Source: Strigops habroptila
Lineage: Eukaryota > Chordata > Aves > Psittaciformes > Psittacidae
Length of the DNA: 64,000 nt
Direction: 5' to 3'
Assembly: GCF_004027225.2 (NCBI RefSeq)
Contig: NC_044283.2
Coordinates: forward strand, 31,146,707-31,210,706
Shown piece by piece: positions 37,901-52,900 of the stretch (position 1 is the stretch's first letter; every line of letters begins with the position of its first letter). The translations under genes were made by a program, and so were the position numbers. The notes under the pieces are model-generated. The model saw nothing but the letters and a program-made list of their open reading frames with translations, was not told the DNA's origin and did not search any database.

Positions 37901-40900
37901 ATAAGCTTTAGCAGTTCCATAGCTTTTCAACACGCTTTATGAAAAAGTGAGTTCAGTTATCCCTTTTTATAGTTAATAAAAGAAAAGATGATGGGTCTTA
38001 CAACTGACAAGTTCATTCAGTAAGCCAGTGAAAGGAATTGGAATAGAATTCAGGTCTCCTTAATCCTTAATTAGTGAGGGGTTTTTTATTTATTAGCTTA
38101 CTATTTTTCTTTAAAATGTGCACATTTTAATATGAAGAAAGTAGCAAAAGCCTATGTCCACTTATTTTGCCGTAGATTGATTTAAATCAGATGTGCCATA
38201 GATTTGTGCCAGTTGTCCTTAAGTTTTAGTTTTATGTTTTACCTCAGAGTGACCTCCCTCTCTTTTTTTTCTAGTGTAAGCTTTTCTTTCTATTCAGTCA
38301 TCATTTCGGAACCTTTCTCCTATAACACTCAGAGCAATCAAGCAGAACTACCTACAGCCACAATATACCAGTACAAACAAAAGAAGAGAATGCTTTCAAG
38401 GCCTTTTATATTGCTTTCTCAGTAGTACCTGTGAGGAACTGCTTACAAATGCACTTTCTTCCTCTGTTTTACAACAAAGAAGGTGTCCTCAAACAAACAA
38501 AAATACATATTTACATTTATTGACTGGCTATTAAAGAACTCTCTACATCACTGGATGAGAACCTTTGAGGTATCTGATTTCTTGATAGCTGCTTGTCCAA
38601 ACAGATTAAAACAGGGCTTTGAAAACTAATTTCTGCAAGCTGCTGCATAAAATCATAAGAGAAAGCATAGAACATGCATACTTAAATGCCTGCATTTAAT
38701 CTTCGCTAATCTTCAGTGTGGAGCTATGTGTAAATTGAGGAAAAGAGTAGGTGGTATTAAAAATACTTAGTAGCCTTCCTAACTAGAGCTACTAGCAGTA
38801 CTATAATCTTGATTCTGAAGACTTAAATTTGCTCTTGGATCAAAAGGTGGGAAAATCTTTTCTTTTTTTGATGAATGGAGTGGAAGTTGGATGGCAGTGT
38901 TTCAGCTAGCAAAGGTTGAGGGTTTAAGATCTCTGTGGTTGGATATTTTATGTTAGAGGATAGGCGACCCGATTCTCTTGAAGGTCCTTCTCTTTCAGGA
39001 CAATTGTTTTTGGGGAGGAGTACTGAAGTATCATTGAAGGTTTGGGGAGGCATTTAGAAATTTGGACAGATCCAAGAGAAATATAGCTGAGATTTTAGTA
39101 TCTCAGCTACTCAAGAGGACAGAAAGTCCCTCCTGAGTATTACTACAGTACAGATTTAATTTAGAACTTTTGATGCTGTAAATATTAGTAGAAGATGCCA
39201 AAGTTTCTTGTGTTAGCAGTGTTGGAAGTGCTGATGTTAAACTTGTTCAATAAATGTAAAATCCACATGAATGATACAATGTTTTGAGTTTTAATTGCAC
39301 AGGTTTTTTCAGTGAAAAAAAAAAATCAGATGACTTTACATGCTTTGTTACATATTCAGTTAAGTCAGATTTTAAAAGATATTTAAACATCCAAAGATGT
39401 AGCTGTTTTTAGAAAAACGTTTGCACCTGACTTGGACTGAAATCAAGGAGACGGCCAGCAACTTTTGAAAACCCCAGTTGATAGACATCTTTACTCTCAG
39501 GCATCTAGTTACTTTTTTTTTTACTCTTTTGAAATAGCCTAGTATTGTGGACTGACTTAACGCTTTTGGTTTTGGAGGACAGATAAAATCAATTGGTTAG
39601 AAATCAAGAACCAGTTTTGCTAGTTCAGTCTCAAAGATCATTAGAGCTAAGGGCCTTTGGGAAAGCTGCAAGTCACTGTTTTCAGTTCTTAGTGAACTGT
39701 AAGATGCTTCTTTTTGTTGGTACTGTGGGCATTCTGCAAGGTTATCACTATACCCCGCAGCTAGAAAAAAGCAGAAGTACAGGTTATGGTACCAGACATC
39801 CTGTTTGGTTATTGACTTAATCTTTAATTTAAATTTTGCCTTAATCACTGCTGAAGAGAAAAGGAAGTGCCATTCCACACTGATTTCCTTTTGACATCTA
39901 ATGAAAGATTAAAAGCTTAGAATGTATTCCTTAAATTACCTCTGAACACAGAAGAGATAGTACAAGTGACTCTGAGAGGCTTTAAAAATATTTAACGAAA
40001 TTTATGCATTCATTTAATACGAATTTTAATATAAACTTCAGGTAATGATTATGAAAATGTTCATATAGGAACAACTCAAAATCTGTGCTTTCATAAGTAA
40101 CATGAGGCCAAGTTTTCAATTAATATAGGGCATGCACTTAGGAAACACGTATTAGAGTCAAGAACTGTATTCAGATGGTATGTATCAGGAGGGAGCACTA
40201 TTAATGTTCTCATACTGTTAGAGAGTGTTGTCATGAGTTATCAGTGGGGTTTCAGGAAAGAAAATCAAATAAATAATTTGCATTAACTTCTAAGTATCTA
40301 GCCAGCTTCTGTTTAATGAGCCATTCTCCACTGACTCTACTTGTTTATTTGCCATATTCAATGTATTCCTCCCCTAAAATAGTCAAAAACAAACCCAAAC
40401 AAAACCCCCCACCCCATTGATCAATATTTTAGATAAATAACTCATTGACCAGCTTGAATATAGTCACATGTACACAAGTATGAATATGCATATGCAACAG
40501 AAATTGTTCTTCTTATACATAGATTTAATATTTTCAAGTTGGATGTGAAGACAATGTAAAACTAATATGGCATAACTTTTTGTTTTGTCTTCAGGTGTGA
40601 TATCTTACACAGAATATTTATTCCTCTTATGTATTTTAACAAGTAAGTATTCTTGGAAGGGAAAAAAACAACCAAACAAACACAAACAAAACCAAAAGCT
40701 TTCTTATGTATTTATAAGTTCTGCATGTGTTGTATGTTACAGTACTCTTTCCTTTCCCTTCTCCTGCATATCATACGTCTCTGCATCCATTCAAAACTCT
40801 CCTGTCCTACTGGAATCTTGTGTCACGTTTTATTTAAGTGCTTTGTTATCTAGGAGAGATTTTACTGATGTGAACACCTTTTACTGATGAGAAAGTTGAG

Positions 40901-43900
40901 CTGTATACTTCAGCTAAGCTCCAGTTAAGAGCTTAAATTTATTTTCTTCTTTGAAATTCCTACAAAAATTCTAGGTGAAGTTCATAAAGGATACTGAGTG
41001 TAGGGAGAAGAGAAAGATACACATTATTACGGGGTTCTTTCACCTATTAGTCCATAATGGGTGACATCAGTGAGACAGTGATAAAATACAAAATCTGCCA
41101 AACTGAAGTAAATGTTTGTTTATGCTGGAAAACATTAACAAAATTGAATACTTATTCTTCTATCTCCCATAAAACCAAAGCAGAACAACTTAAACTAAGC
41201 CAATACAGACTATGTTTTGATTTTTAAGGAAGTGTTTTTTGGGAAGAAGCAAAGTGTTTCACTTCTATTCTGTTTGTATGTAATGAAAATACTTTTATTG
41301 AATTTATTAGTGTTTTTTTCTCCAGACATGATCTGGATTCTTACTGTGAATCAGAGCAGGAACTTGACCCTGAACCCTTAAAATCTAACTGTTGGATCAG
41401 TGGATATTCTTCCATAATTTCCTTGTTATCTTTACTAACTTCTGGGCATTATTCATCCATATTGCAAATCATTGAGTATCACCAAAATGTTGCCTAAAGC
41501 TTCACTTACAGTTACCTTCAAAATCCCCATATTTCAGAAATAATTCAAATTATAATAATTCAAACCTGATTTTAAATTTCAGGGACTCTAGGCACGTAAA
41601 CAAGAAAATTCTGGGTCTTTTTTAACACATCATTTGTTTTGGCCAGAAGTTGCATCTTATACCATTTTTGCAAAACTTTTTAAAGTGTCTATTAGAATGC
41701 TGTGTTTTCACAGAAAATTTATTTTCTACAAATTTGTGTTTTGCAACAAAATGGACTCTAGTTATGAACTAACACTGTTAACTACCCAACCAGCCAGTAG
41801 TGTGTGATATTTTTTTTGGTAATATTTCATGGTCTATTTCTACTGTCTATTTCCCCTAATCTAAGAATTTGTGAGCATGCCTTCTGTTTTCATAACATGG
41901 ATAATATTGTTTTACAGATGTTAGGATTTGCATTTACTATGTACACAAATGTATCAATTCAAATTAGTTGAGGATATGGCTGTTATAAACAGACACCAAA
42001 TAATTTCTTAGAGTTTTATATTTGATTCCTTTCCAAGCAAATAAATAATTTAATAGGGATTTTTTTTTTTCGCAGAACCACATGCAGGTTTTAGAATTGC
42101 TTTCAACATGTTCGATACTGATGGCAATGAGATGGTGGACAAAAAGGAATTCTTAGTGGTATGTATATTTTCATTCTTTGAGTATTTTTACCTACTTTTG
42201 AAATTCATTTTTTGTCTGATGTCGGTAATAATGAGAATATGAGCTATTCACTGAATGTGGTTGGTTGTGTCTTATTTAATGTAAATAGCAGATGTAATGT
42301 AAATTGTAAACAGTAGCTCCTTATTACAGTGCACAGGTGTGTTGCATATAATGGTTTTTGAAGCTTAATTCCAGTTTTTATTCTGGATCTTTTTTATTGC
42401 TACTACATTCACAAGTAATTAGCCTGTTAAAGTAATATTGTTGTATCAGTGGTCAGCAGAATAATTTAATTACCGTAATGGTGGAGGGACTTGAAAAAGA
42501 ATCTTTTCCTGGGAGACCACTTCACTTTGTCATTCATTTTGCTTATAAACCCAGGTGACCTGAAAATATTGACTGACATAATGTGATACTATCATCTGTT
42601 TTGGACAAGATTTTTACTGAAATAAAACATACTGTATATATATAATCTAGTTCAGCCCATGAAATCCATATGCTGAGGCAATTTGTTAAACTGGGGTTCA
42701 TTGGTTTCTTTTTACTGAGAAAATTCCTCATAGCAAAATTGATTTTGGGCTGAATAATTTAGGAACAGTTGGCAGGACATCTAGAATTTGGCAGTAGTTT
42801 CGTTATATCCGTGGTTTTGTTAATTACAAATCTGAATTACAGTATTTTTCAAAAAAGAGCTTTACTCAGTTTATTGCTTGGAAAAAGCAGTTCTGTAAAT
42901 ACTTCTTGCTAGTTATTTAAACAGAGAGTTTATTTTTCTTCTGATTAGAAATTTAAACAGTTCTAAAAGGCCCCGAGTTTGAAAGAAAAATTGGCTTATT
43001 TCATGTAATTGAGATTTGTGCATTAAGAATAATTTGGCACTTGACAGAAAATCTTCAAAAAACCTTAAATCACACATTAGAAATTGATTTTGATCATGAT
43101 AAATCTGATAATTGCATTTTAAAATTCTAATATTTCATCATTTTTAAGGTGATAGGATCCACTAAGTACAGGAGAATTGTGTTTGCACTGACAAGTATAA
43201 AATTAAAAAGCCTTGGAACAAGAGTGCTATTTCAGGTTTATGTTAATGTCATTTATTTTCTGATTACAAAGAGAGAAAGAGAGAATAGTTAATGTTATTC
43301 TAAATTAATGTCACTGATGAAGTAAAAAATTGGTCGTTTTTTAAAAAATCGGGAAATGTAGAAGATTGCCCACTCAGCACTGGGGCTTCTGATTTTACGG
43401 CACCTACATGGTTTTACATTACCAAACTGCACAATGCAGTATAAATCAGAGTTTTGTAAATTGGTAATATCCATATGCAGCAGATGTCTGGAATTACACT
43501 GAAACACTCAGTTATGGCAAAACCGTAGTTTTGGACGTTTCTGTCAAAATTAGCATTTAAAATTTTGTGGTTAGTGGTTTAGACAAGCTTTCTGAAGACT
43601 GCACAAGGCCTTTATTTTCTGCTGAACAAGTACAGGTGATTAATAGAATAAAAAATATTTATAAGAATTTAATCAGATGTTTGTAAAAAATATATTTGCA
43701 GAAGATATCAATTCTTCATACATTTTTTTGTATAGTTGAGTTTATAAATAAATGCAGTAAAAATGCATGAGAAAAAGCCCACTGCCTTACTGAAGAAGAA
43801 GAAAAAAATGGAACAAAATATAAAGAGGAAACAGACACATGGAATGGATTTCAGTTTCAGACCATGTTTATCTAAAACGAAGACGTTCTAATTTCCTGTG

Positions 43901-46900
43901 TGCTGTTTCTTAATTGTTTTCAAGTGAAGTTACAAGGCTTTATTCATATAAGCTATGCTAACCTAAAGAAAAGGGAAACGTGAAAGGAACTGTCCTCAAA
44001 ACACTGAACTTCCCTCAATTCTCCTTTTCAAGGAAGTGAGATCTGAAATCCGAGGTCTTGTTTTCTTGTGGCCTAGCTTAAGCAGAACAGGTCTTGTTTA
44101 TTCTGGAAGCTGTCACCACTTCCAGATTGTGGTATGCTGATAATTTTTTTGTATTCCAGTATTAAATGTACATATATTTATAATTGCTAATTCCTAACAA
44201 CCATCTCTTCCAGTTGAGGGAAAAAGCCAGCAAACATTGGATTAATTGGCTAAAGGAAAATAGAGGAAGAAATAAAAAAAAAAAAGGTCTTTCGTGAGTC
44301 AGTAAAACAGAATGTTTTCTCCTTCTTATTCTTTTTCTTTACCAGTCTTGGTGGATAGAAGAAAGCAGAATTTTCAAACATTAGATATACTGTTCTCCAC
44401 CTATTATTGTATTTAATAAATTTGTATAAATTAAACCTGATCTTAAATTCTTGCTTACTGTGTCAGTGACCTTTCAAAAATTACATCAAAACCCGTAAGT
44501 CAGAATGTTAGATCTGAAGTGAGAAAGACTAAAATAGATCAGTATGTAGATAGATAACGTCTGTGTAAATAAAAGTAAATATGAAAATAAAAGTTGATTT
44601 AGTGATGCCGCAGCTGTGACAGACCTGGCCCCAGAACATGCATTTGGCATCTCTACTTGCCTTGCCTGCATGTGCATCATCTCCTGTGTGCCTGGTAGCA
44701 GGACACTCATAAGTGTTGCCATTGGAATGATATCAAACATTTGCAGTATACTTCTCCGTTGATTACAGCCATAGGATTGGAAGTATAGTTAATACTATTC
44801 AGTTTTGCAAATGAAGAGACTTTAAAGAGATTGGTGTAGGGATTACATGTAATTTTTGAAGAGTATGTGTAGCGAAGAGTTGAAAAACACTTAATTTTTC
44901 TGATAACAGCTTTAGTGGGTTTGTAAACTAATTCCATGGTGTTTGTGCTTTCCTTTTTGCTTATGTCATAGGGTGGAGGTTAGGGAACAGAAGGATTGTG
45001 TTGCCTTGTTACAGGAGATCTTGGTTTTGCTGCTTTCAGCAGTCAGTCTCATTATCCTCTTTCAAACAATGTTCCTATGAAAGTATTCCTAGATCCTTTT
45101 TGCATTCACTTTTCTACTCACTGGTATCCTGTAGCACTTTTTCTGAGCAAAAGATCCATTTCCAGAAGTTTAGCAAGTGCTTTAATGATGAATGCAACAG
45201 AATCCTACTCCCTTTGCCTCTATGGCAGGAGAAATACATCCAAGGATGCATTGCTTTTTACTGTTCTTTTTTGGTTTTTCAATTGCTGCCACTGTTCTCT
45301 CCTACTTGATGGCTTGTCACTTCACTTTTCACAAGGTATTTTCTTTCTCCTTCTCTCTCTTCATTTACTTTTCTTCTTTCCACAGTTTAGGGTTGCAAGC
45401 TGTGTAATACTCTTTGCCATCCAGCTAAATGTCCTATCGTGACTCTTTCCTTGTCAGCATAGGTTACGGTAATTTGTGACTGCAGCTTTGCAAAAAAATT
45501 AGAAAAAACATAACAAGGTCTGTAAATTGATCCTATACTCAAAAATATATACGCACAATATTCTGCTCTGTGCTGGAAAGAGACGATTCCAGAACACAGT
45601 AATCAATTTTGGAAATTCATAAAACGTTATTTATAAATTCATTTGCTATTTAATCACTAAACACTGTTCATTTATTTCAGTGTTGTTATGCCCCTGCAGT
45701 AGATCTTGCTGAACCCTTTGTCTGCGTAATCTGCCTTCTCTGAAATGCAGTATTCTGAAATTCAATTTGATAAATTTGCTTGCAGTATTTATCACACACA
45801 GTCTGTCTTTCACGTTCTGATCCCTAGGGAGCTCTGTGGCCATGTCATTACAGTATCAGGTTTTTATCAAACTTCTAGTAGGTAAAATCAGGTCTTTGAA
45901 ACAACTGCCACAATTGTGTCTGTATGCCATGATGTTTGGTTCTGAAAATACCATATTCTAGATAGAAGAAATTTTTTACCCACAACATTTATTCTTTTTC
46001 CAGTCCACTTTCAGATTAGCAAATGCTACAAGTGGCAGTACAATATTTTCACGTGCAGGTTGTGAAAGCTGAAGATTGCTGGTAGAGGTATAGATGGCAT
46101 CCTATATACTTAATACTGATCTCTCTTGCAGTGAAAAGTAAACATTGTGACACTTTTTTTCTAATTGTTTGGGAATATTAACAAGTATTACTATAAATAA
46201 AAATAGCTAAATAAAACAGATACTTATAAAGAAAGAAAAGAACAGACCAGTCCTTGGAAGACTTTATAAGTTCAAAAAATAAATATGCTCAAGAATCGGT
46301 ATGTTTTAGATCTGGTATGTGACGTTTTCTCAGAAGTCATGTTTAAAGCTCTTAGAGAAAGTTGTGAGAGGGGTATTTTACAAGACCTGAAGGTATTCTT
46401 TGAACAGACTTGAAAAAAAAGCGTACTTGATAAATTATTCTTGAGTAGTAGTTTGTTGCTGCTGAAAGGGAATGTTTCACCCCCACCAGCTGTTTCCACC
46501 CCTCCCTTGTGCCAGCAGGAATAAGAACTGATCTGGTTAGAAACTAACAATATGAAAAAAAAAGATCAATCCATCTGACTACATAGCCACACAGATACTA
46601 ATTAGTACCTGACAAAAAAGGATGTGCCTAGAGGTGGTGAAAAAGGCTGGAGCTTCCCCTTTTGGTATAGGCTGGATTAGATAAAATATAAACCTAAATA
46701 GAATGTTCTTAGTATTGTGTTCCCAAATAGAATTATTAGCCTTACTTTGTGTACTTACTGTAGCCTTACTTCCTTTTTCCTTTCCGTGTTATGGTTAAGG
46801 TCACAGGAGGAACATGAAGGCATGAATATGAACAATAAAGTACCATTGAAACACTGATATTTTAATTAGTTTGCAACATTCCTCATGATGAATTATTGTT

Positions 46901-49900
46901 ATGCATGTGAAATAGCCTGAAAACTGAGTAAGAACAAAATGGTTTGTTTTTTAGCTACAAGAAATTTTCAGGAAAAAAAATGAAAAGAGAGAAAGAAAAG
47001 GAGATGAAGAAAAACGTGCAATGCTGGTAAGTAAAATTAGAATAGTAACAGCTGGTAGTTGGTTTGGGTTTGTTGTTTTTTTTTTTTATATAGGATGAAA
47101 TTGTGTATTTCATTAATCACTTTTTTTTTAAACAGTAAATTCATATCATGAAAATAATATGCATAATTTTATATATAGAAAAAAGCAATATATAACCCAA
47201 ACTGCAGTTATTTAAAAAAATCTCTGAGTCATGCATAGAAAGGAAAAATTAGTGTTTAAATACTGTATTACATATTATGACAGTAGCATTAATTCCATTT
47301 GGAGTTTATAAATTTAGGCAAAAGTGAATAGTAATGTCCCAGTGTTATCGTCTGTAAGAGTGAGCGATCTCAGTGGCAAGACCAAATTATGCTCTTGCTC
47401 ATAACTAACTGAAGCTGTTCATGTAGACATACTGATCCTGATTCTAAAATAGCTGATGAAATATTATAAATGAACTTAGATTTTATATTCAAATTTATCT
47501 TTCTTTTTTACTAAATACTGATTATGACCAATGCAAAACATTTTTAGTGGAATGTCAAATTTACATTTTTTTTTATGTGTACAAGAAAAGTAAGTCAGAC
47601 AAGTCTGTTGTGGTTCGTCTGGAGGATGGCAGCAGTAGCAGGAACTTATTTTACTGTTGGACAGGTAAAATCAGAGACAAGTCTTTGTCAAGCTCACAGC
47701 AGAAAAAAAAATGTTCATTTGCAATTTGCATATTTATTGCAAAAATTCCCTATCACAAGAAAGTTTTTGTCATACAGCAAAGCTTCTCATAGTGCCCATT
47801 ATCCTTCTGAAACTGTAAGTGCTTGATCTCAGATCTTTGTCTTGAAACCATAGGAAGTTTGCATTTCAAGAATTAACTACTTTTCAAACCTTCTCTGAGC
47901 ATAAAAAGGGATCTCTTCTTCCCACCCAGAGAGACCTGTCCTTCTTAGTTTTTCAAAACTGTAGGTCAGTTGTTGAATCTTTCACACATATTATTCTGAA
48001 CAAAGGAAACTTACACCTAAAGGAAGAGCTTTAGGCAAAAGTAAGGATTGCAAAATAGAACATTTCTCCTGTGAGTAATCTCTGCAACTCCATACTTCTC
48101 TTTTGAAATTTTGAAGAATGAGATTAAAGATAAACCATTTTTTCTTCCTGTAATTTTAAAAACAAACAAATCTAGTAATATATAAAATAAAGATATGCCT
48201 GTCTTAACCTATTCTGTTGTCCTTTCTCCCCCCCCCCTTTCTTTTGGCTTCATTCTGACATGTGATACTTGGATACATGTTTGCTGTATGTCAGCGTCTT
48301 CAGCTGTATGGATATCATACTTCTGCTAACAGTGTATGTACTCAAATTATTTTCAATGTATGCAGTCTTCACCAGTGAGGTGAAATAGTCTTCTATAAGA
48401 AAATTAACTATATTTGTCTTTTTCATTGAGTAAATTACTTCTGCTAATCAGTAAAAATGTAATGGATCTTTACTTGCATAAAAGATTTTGCATGCTTGTT
48501 GCATGCATTCTGAAACAGGCAAGCCTACCCAGAGGAAAGGTTGGTCTCTCTATTTATATAAAATGAAAAAAATGTTATTTTGAAGGGAAAGGACAAAATA
48601 TGTCTTGAGAAATCATAGACTTGTTTTTAACTAATGTGTGCAATTTAAGTCATTCTGCATGAGTCATTTGATCCAGGTCTCTCTTGTCTCCTTGCGTATA
48701 ACGTGAAATAATAATTAGTCAAATGAATCCTTCACCTCTTAGTTCCTCCCCCTACCGAAAAAGAAACTAGAAGAGAGCTTTTATATTTTTGTGCTTCACT
48801 CAGAAAACAAATAAATAAGAACTTTCAGTGCCGAACTAGCATAGGATTTACAGAAAATGGTCCCTGTATTATGTAGGTGATGGTAAACTTACTTTCAATC
48901 AGTTTTGAGGAGTGGGAGAGAGAATCGGCCAGAGAGATATCTTCTGGGTTTTTCAATGTCTTCATCATGGTCTGATTAATTTTTGGATCACAGCAGAAGT
49001 AAAACTGTTGTACCAAAAAAAAAAAAAAAGTTGTTAAAATGAAAGAATTAAACTTGTTTGGGTACAATTATTATGATATTCAAAGTGAGGAGAGGGAACT
49101 TAGGAGAACTAGATGACTAATGAAATTCCAATTTTAAAGTCTGTTTCTTTATATAAGCATTCACAGGAATGTGCAGACTTATTTCCTGTGAAGTTAGCAC
49201 ATACAATTTGGGCAGTATGCAGGAAGGAAGTCTGTTGAATGAAATGGTGCAGTGACATGATGTAGATGCTGCAGTGTTGTGAGAATAATGTAGTAGGGAA
49301 TGTAAGGCCTTATGATTCAATGGACTTTAGATCAGGCTTCACTGCAGCAAAAGATGCTGTAGAGTGGTTGCCATATTCCTGTGCTGCCTCCTGTTTTAAA
49401 ATGAAACCAAACTAGTTAGGCTTTCCTACTCATATAATAATTTTAAGCTTTAGAAAATGATCTCTTTCTAGACTCCAGCCACATCCAAACTCATTATCAA
49501 GATGATGCCCAGGTGTGCATCATCCTTTTCTGCCCTCCTGCAACCTGAATGGAGATCACCATGTAAAGGAGACTCAGGTGTATAGGAAATGACAGTATCT
49601 GACAAATCCCCCACTCCAGAAAATTGATATTTTGGGTTTCTATTTCTCTTACTGAAACAAGACATGTAGCAGCCTTTCCAGTTTGCCTTGGTGTCCTGGG
49701 GAGTTGAAGATACTCAAGACCAAGGAGATGCAGCCCTAAAATGTCTGGGATAGTCCAGAGTGTTGGGCCCTCCTGCTCCCTTCATCTTTCAAAACAGTTC
49801 TAATTTTTTGAGAAGTGTCAAGGTCTAGTCTATAAGCCATAGAGTGCATACTGTGACATATTTAAAATGAGTTAAATATTTTTGTATTTTCATTTGAATA

Positions 49901-52900
49901 GGTTAATTCTTTCAAGTCATGTTCTGGGGCATACTGCAGCTGTGTGTTGAGGCTACATCAGCGTGTGTTGCATGAGTGTTTTCACTAGCCAAATGCCAAC
50001 CAGAACATGATAATTATGATGAGATGCATGTAAGGAAAATAAAATGTGCACGCCCGTAAGTACTAATTCCATTGGCTAAAGTACATCTCCACTAAGAGCA
50101 CAAATTCAGTGAACACTTAAAATAGATAATTACAGAATTGTATGCAGAAAAGAACGAGGTTTTATTTATTCACATGACCCAGTAAAACATAGAAGTGTAA
50201 GAGGGCAACTGCTAAGGACCTAATCCTATACACACTGACGTAAACAAATTATATGAGTTTAGCAGTTTAGGACTAAGTGGAGTTATATATGAGAATACTG
50301 TGGCCACGATGTAGGAACTGTTACTCCATAATAAGAGAAAGGTATAAAACCAGAATTTTTCGAAAAGGAAACAAAAGTATAATATACATTAAGCATGGGC
50401 ATAATTCTTGGTAGTTTGTCATGTTTCTTTGATAACAATTTACAGAAAGCTGAGTTGAATTGGTCAGTGGAGGAAATACGTAATAGAACTTGTAAAAGCA
50501 GTACATAAAATGTGTTGAGGTAATGTAGAATACATAGAGACAATAAACCTTCAACTCTGTACAGTGTTCTTTATGATAACAGTGTGGGTTTATACATCGC
50601 ACAGCAGCATAAATCAAGAGAACAGTATGTGCTGAGTAAAAACAAAAAAAAGGTTTTCATTTGTAGTTAGAAGATTAAACTCATTCTGTCTTCGTTTTGC
50701 TTGCCCACATGGATGTGAGTGGGGAGCCATAAAAGTGGTAGACATAGTTTAGATTACTTTTTGGAGGGAAAGGGGAAAGTTTATTTAGTTGAAGTAACCC
50801 TAACCAAGTTCAAATAGCCTTCTACTGTCTTTAGGATCACCTCCCTTAGGTTCTTTGGTGGGGGGGGAGAAATGTATTGCATAGTCTTCCAAGACTAATT
50901 GCAAAATAAAGAAAGGTCTGTTTTAATAAGGGAGGATTTTTCAGGCTTCCAAAAATGAAACATTTCAGAGCACAAGATAAGCGTATTTTACTTGGAGAGA
51001 TTAATCACCAGTTTTCTGTTTAAACAAGGTAAGTTTGATCATCATATGTGCATAGTGTTTTCTGTATAAGTATGTTACAGTTGAAGTTGGACTTCTGAGA
51101 CTTTTTTCTATTTCTTGATTGGTGCAAGTATGTCCTCCTCATTATTGGATGAAAACAATTTTAGATAACTAGCTGTATGGTAATATTTATATTTTGAACA
51201 ATGAGAAATTTCGTAAGTACAAAAATTAACATTTGGGGGGGCAACACAGAATCGTTTAAAAAAAAACAACAGCAAAATACTGAATTTAGATGGATGTTTT
51301 CTCTGATTTTGTTCAGGAAGTGGAGTCTGGTGATACTTCTGGCACAGCCAGGTTATGAATAATAAGCAAATAGCTGTAACAGATCAGTGTTCTTTTCATT
51401 TATAAAGTGTCATGTAACTAGATAGAAATTTCTCTGTGTAGAAACAAAGGAAGCAAGCCATGCTATTGAAGATCAGTTGGGAAAAGTTTTGAAGTCTGTA
51501 AATGGTTGTTTTATTGTTTGTTGGTTTTCAAACAATTGTGCTTCTTGAAACTTCTGCAGGTCCTTAAAACAGAAGGAGAGGACCTTGTTCCCAGAAGCTA
51601 TTGGGATACTTTGAGACGTAGCACAAGCCAAGCACTCTTTTCGGACCTTGCGGAGGTATAAGCCAACCTCTGTCTCTGGTCCATAAACAGACTGCTATTT
51701 TATTTATTTATGTTCTGATTATTTTCCTGTTTTACGCACTTTGTTTCTTCTCTTTGTTTTAATTATTTAAAAAACAAAAACAAACACTGAAAGTTCTAAG
51801 ATGAAATAGATTTAGTTCCATGCAGTGTAATTGAAAGTTGTAATTTCCAAGTAAAAGCAAAGTTACCTTTTGAAAGAGTTGGAAGATCAAATCCTCTTCA
51901 GTCTTTACTATACAAAGCATTTGCTAACACTAACAGTGATGATATTTCACAGAGAAGTAATTCAGGAAAACTTTGTCATTTAGGCTTGGTCTAGTGATAT
52001 GACAACTTTAATGAGAGTTGAAGCCCTCTAAGCTTTTAACCTTTTTAGGTCCTTAATGTGCTTTTTATGTATGTTTCCAGAGCTTATCTTCACAAAAACA
52101 GTATCACACAAAGATTATTTTAACTGTCAGATCAAACCAGGAATGTTTTAAGTTATATTAATCAACCTTTTTCTTAATATCATGTGATCATTATGGAGGA
52201 CTAGCAATATCACTGAGCTGTCAAATTAATTTCCATAGTGCTTTAAATTCTAATAAGATTCTTGTTTCATGCTCTGCTTTCAGATAATTGAGACATTTAT
52301 TTGTATTGATCATTTAAGAGGGTCAGAAAACTAGATCATTTAGGCTTTTCTGTGCCCCATACAGTGAGGGTGCTTGCTCTGCTGGTTGTGGCATTAAAGG
52401 ACATACAGCAACTCCCCACTGACTCTGATCTCAAGTCCCATGCTTCATAAGCAGGATCATAATGAGAAAAGAACAAGGAACTGAAACGGACCTCCAGGGT
52501 AAAATGATCTTTTTTTTTGCTTCATAAGCAATGTGTGCTCCATATTAAAAGTAATTAGTGTTTTGTCCCTACTGTTCCTCTGCAGAAGCTGTTGAATAAC
52601 CTTAGGACTTGGATGGACTTTTTCTAATTTCCAGGTTAAATTTGCTCAGTCCCTTTATACCAGTCTGTTGTCCCTTAATTTTCATAGAGCTTTTTCTTCT
52701 TTAGTGTTAATCTTCTTATTCATGGTTGTATTTATAAATGCAGTCATAGCCCTCAGTTTTGCTTATCGTAGGCTAAATACAACAAAGTCTTTGGTTTTTC
52801 TCTTAGGGTAGGACCTACATTTCCCAGGTATCAAGTAGGCCTTCTCTGTACCTCTCTCAGCTTGAGCCCATTTGCCTTTGAACAAAACAAAATGCAGTGT

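Noticed and set aside
44996-45442. 148-codon open frame in MICU3 intron 6
   Set aside because: It begins with TTG rather than ATG, is low-complexity (Phe/Leu/Ser-rich from a pyrimidine tract) and has no recognised homologue. Intronic location makes chance the best explanation.
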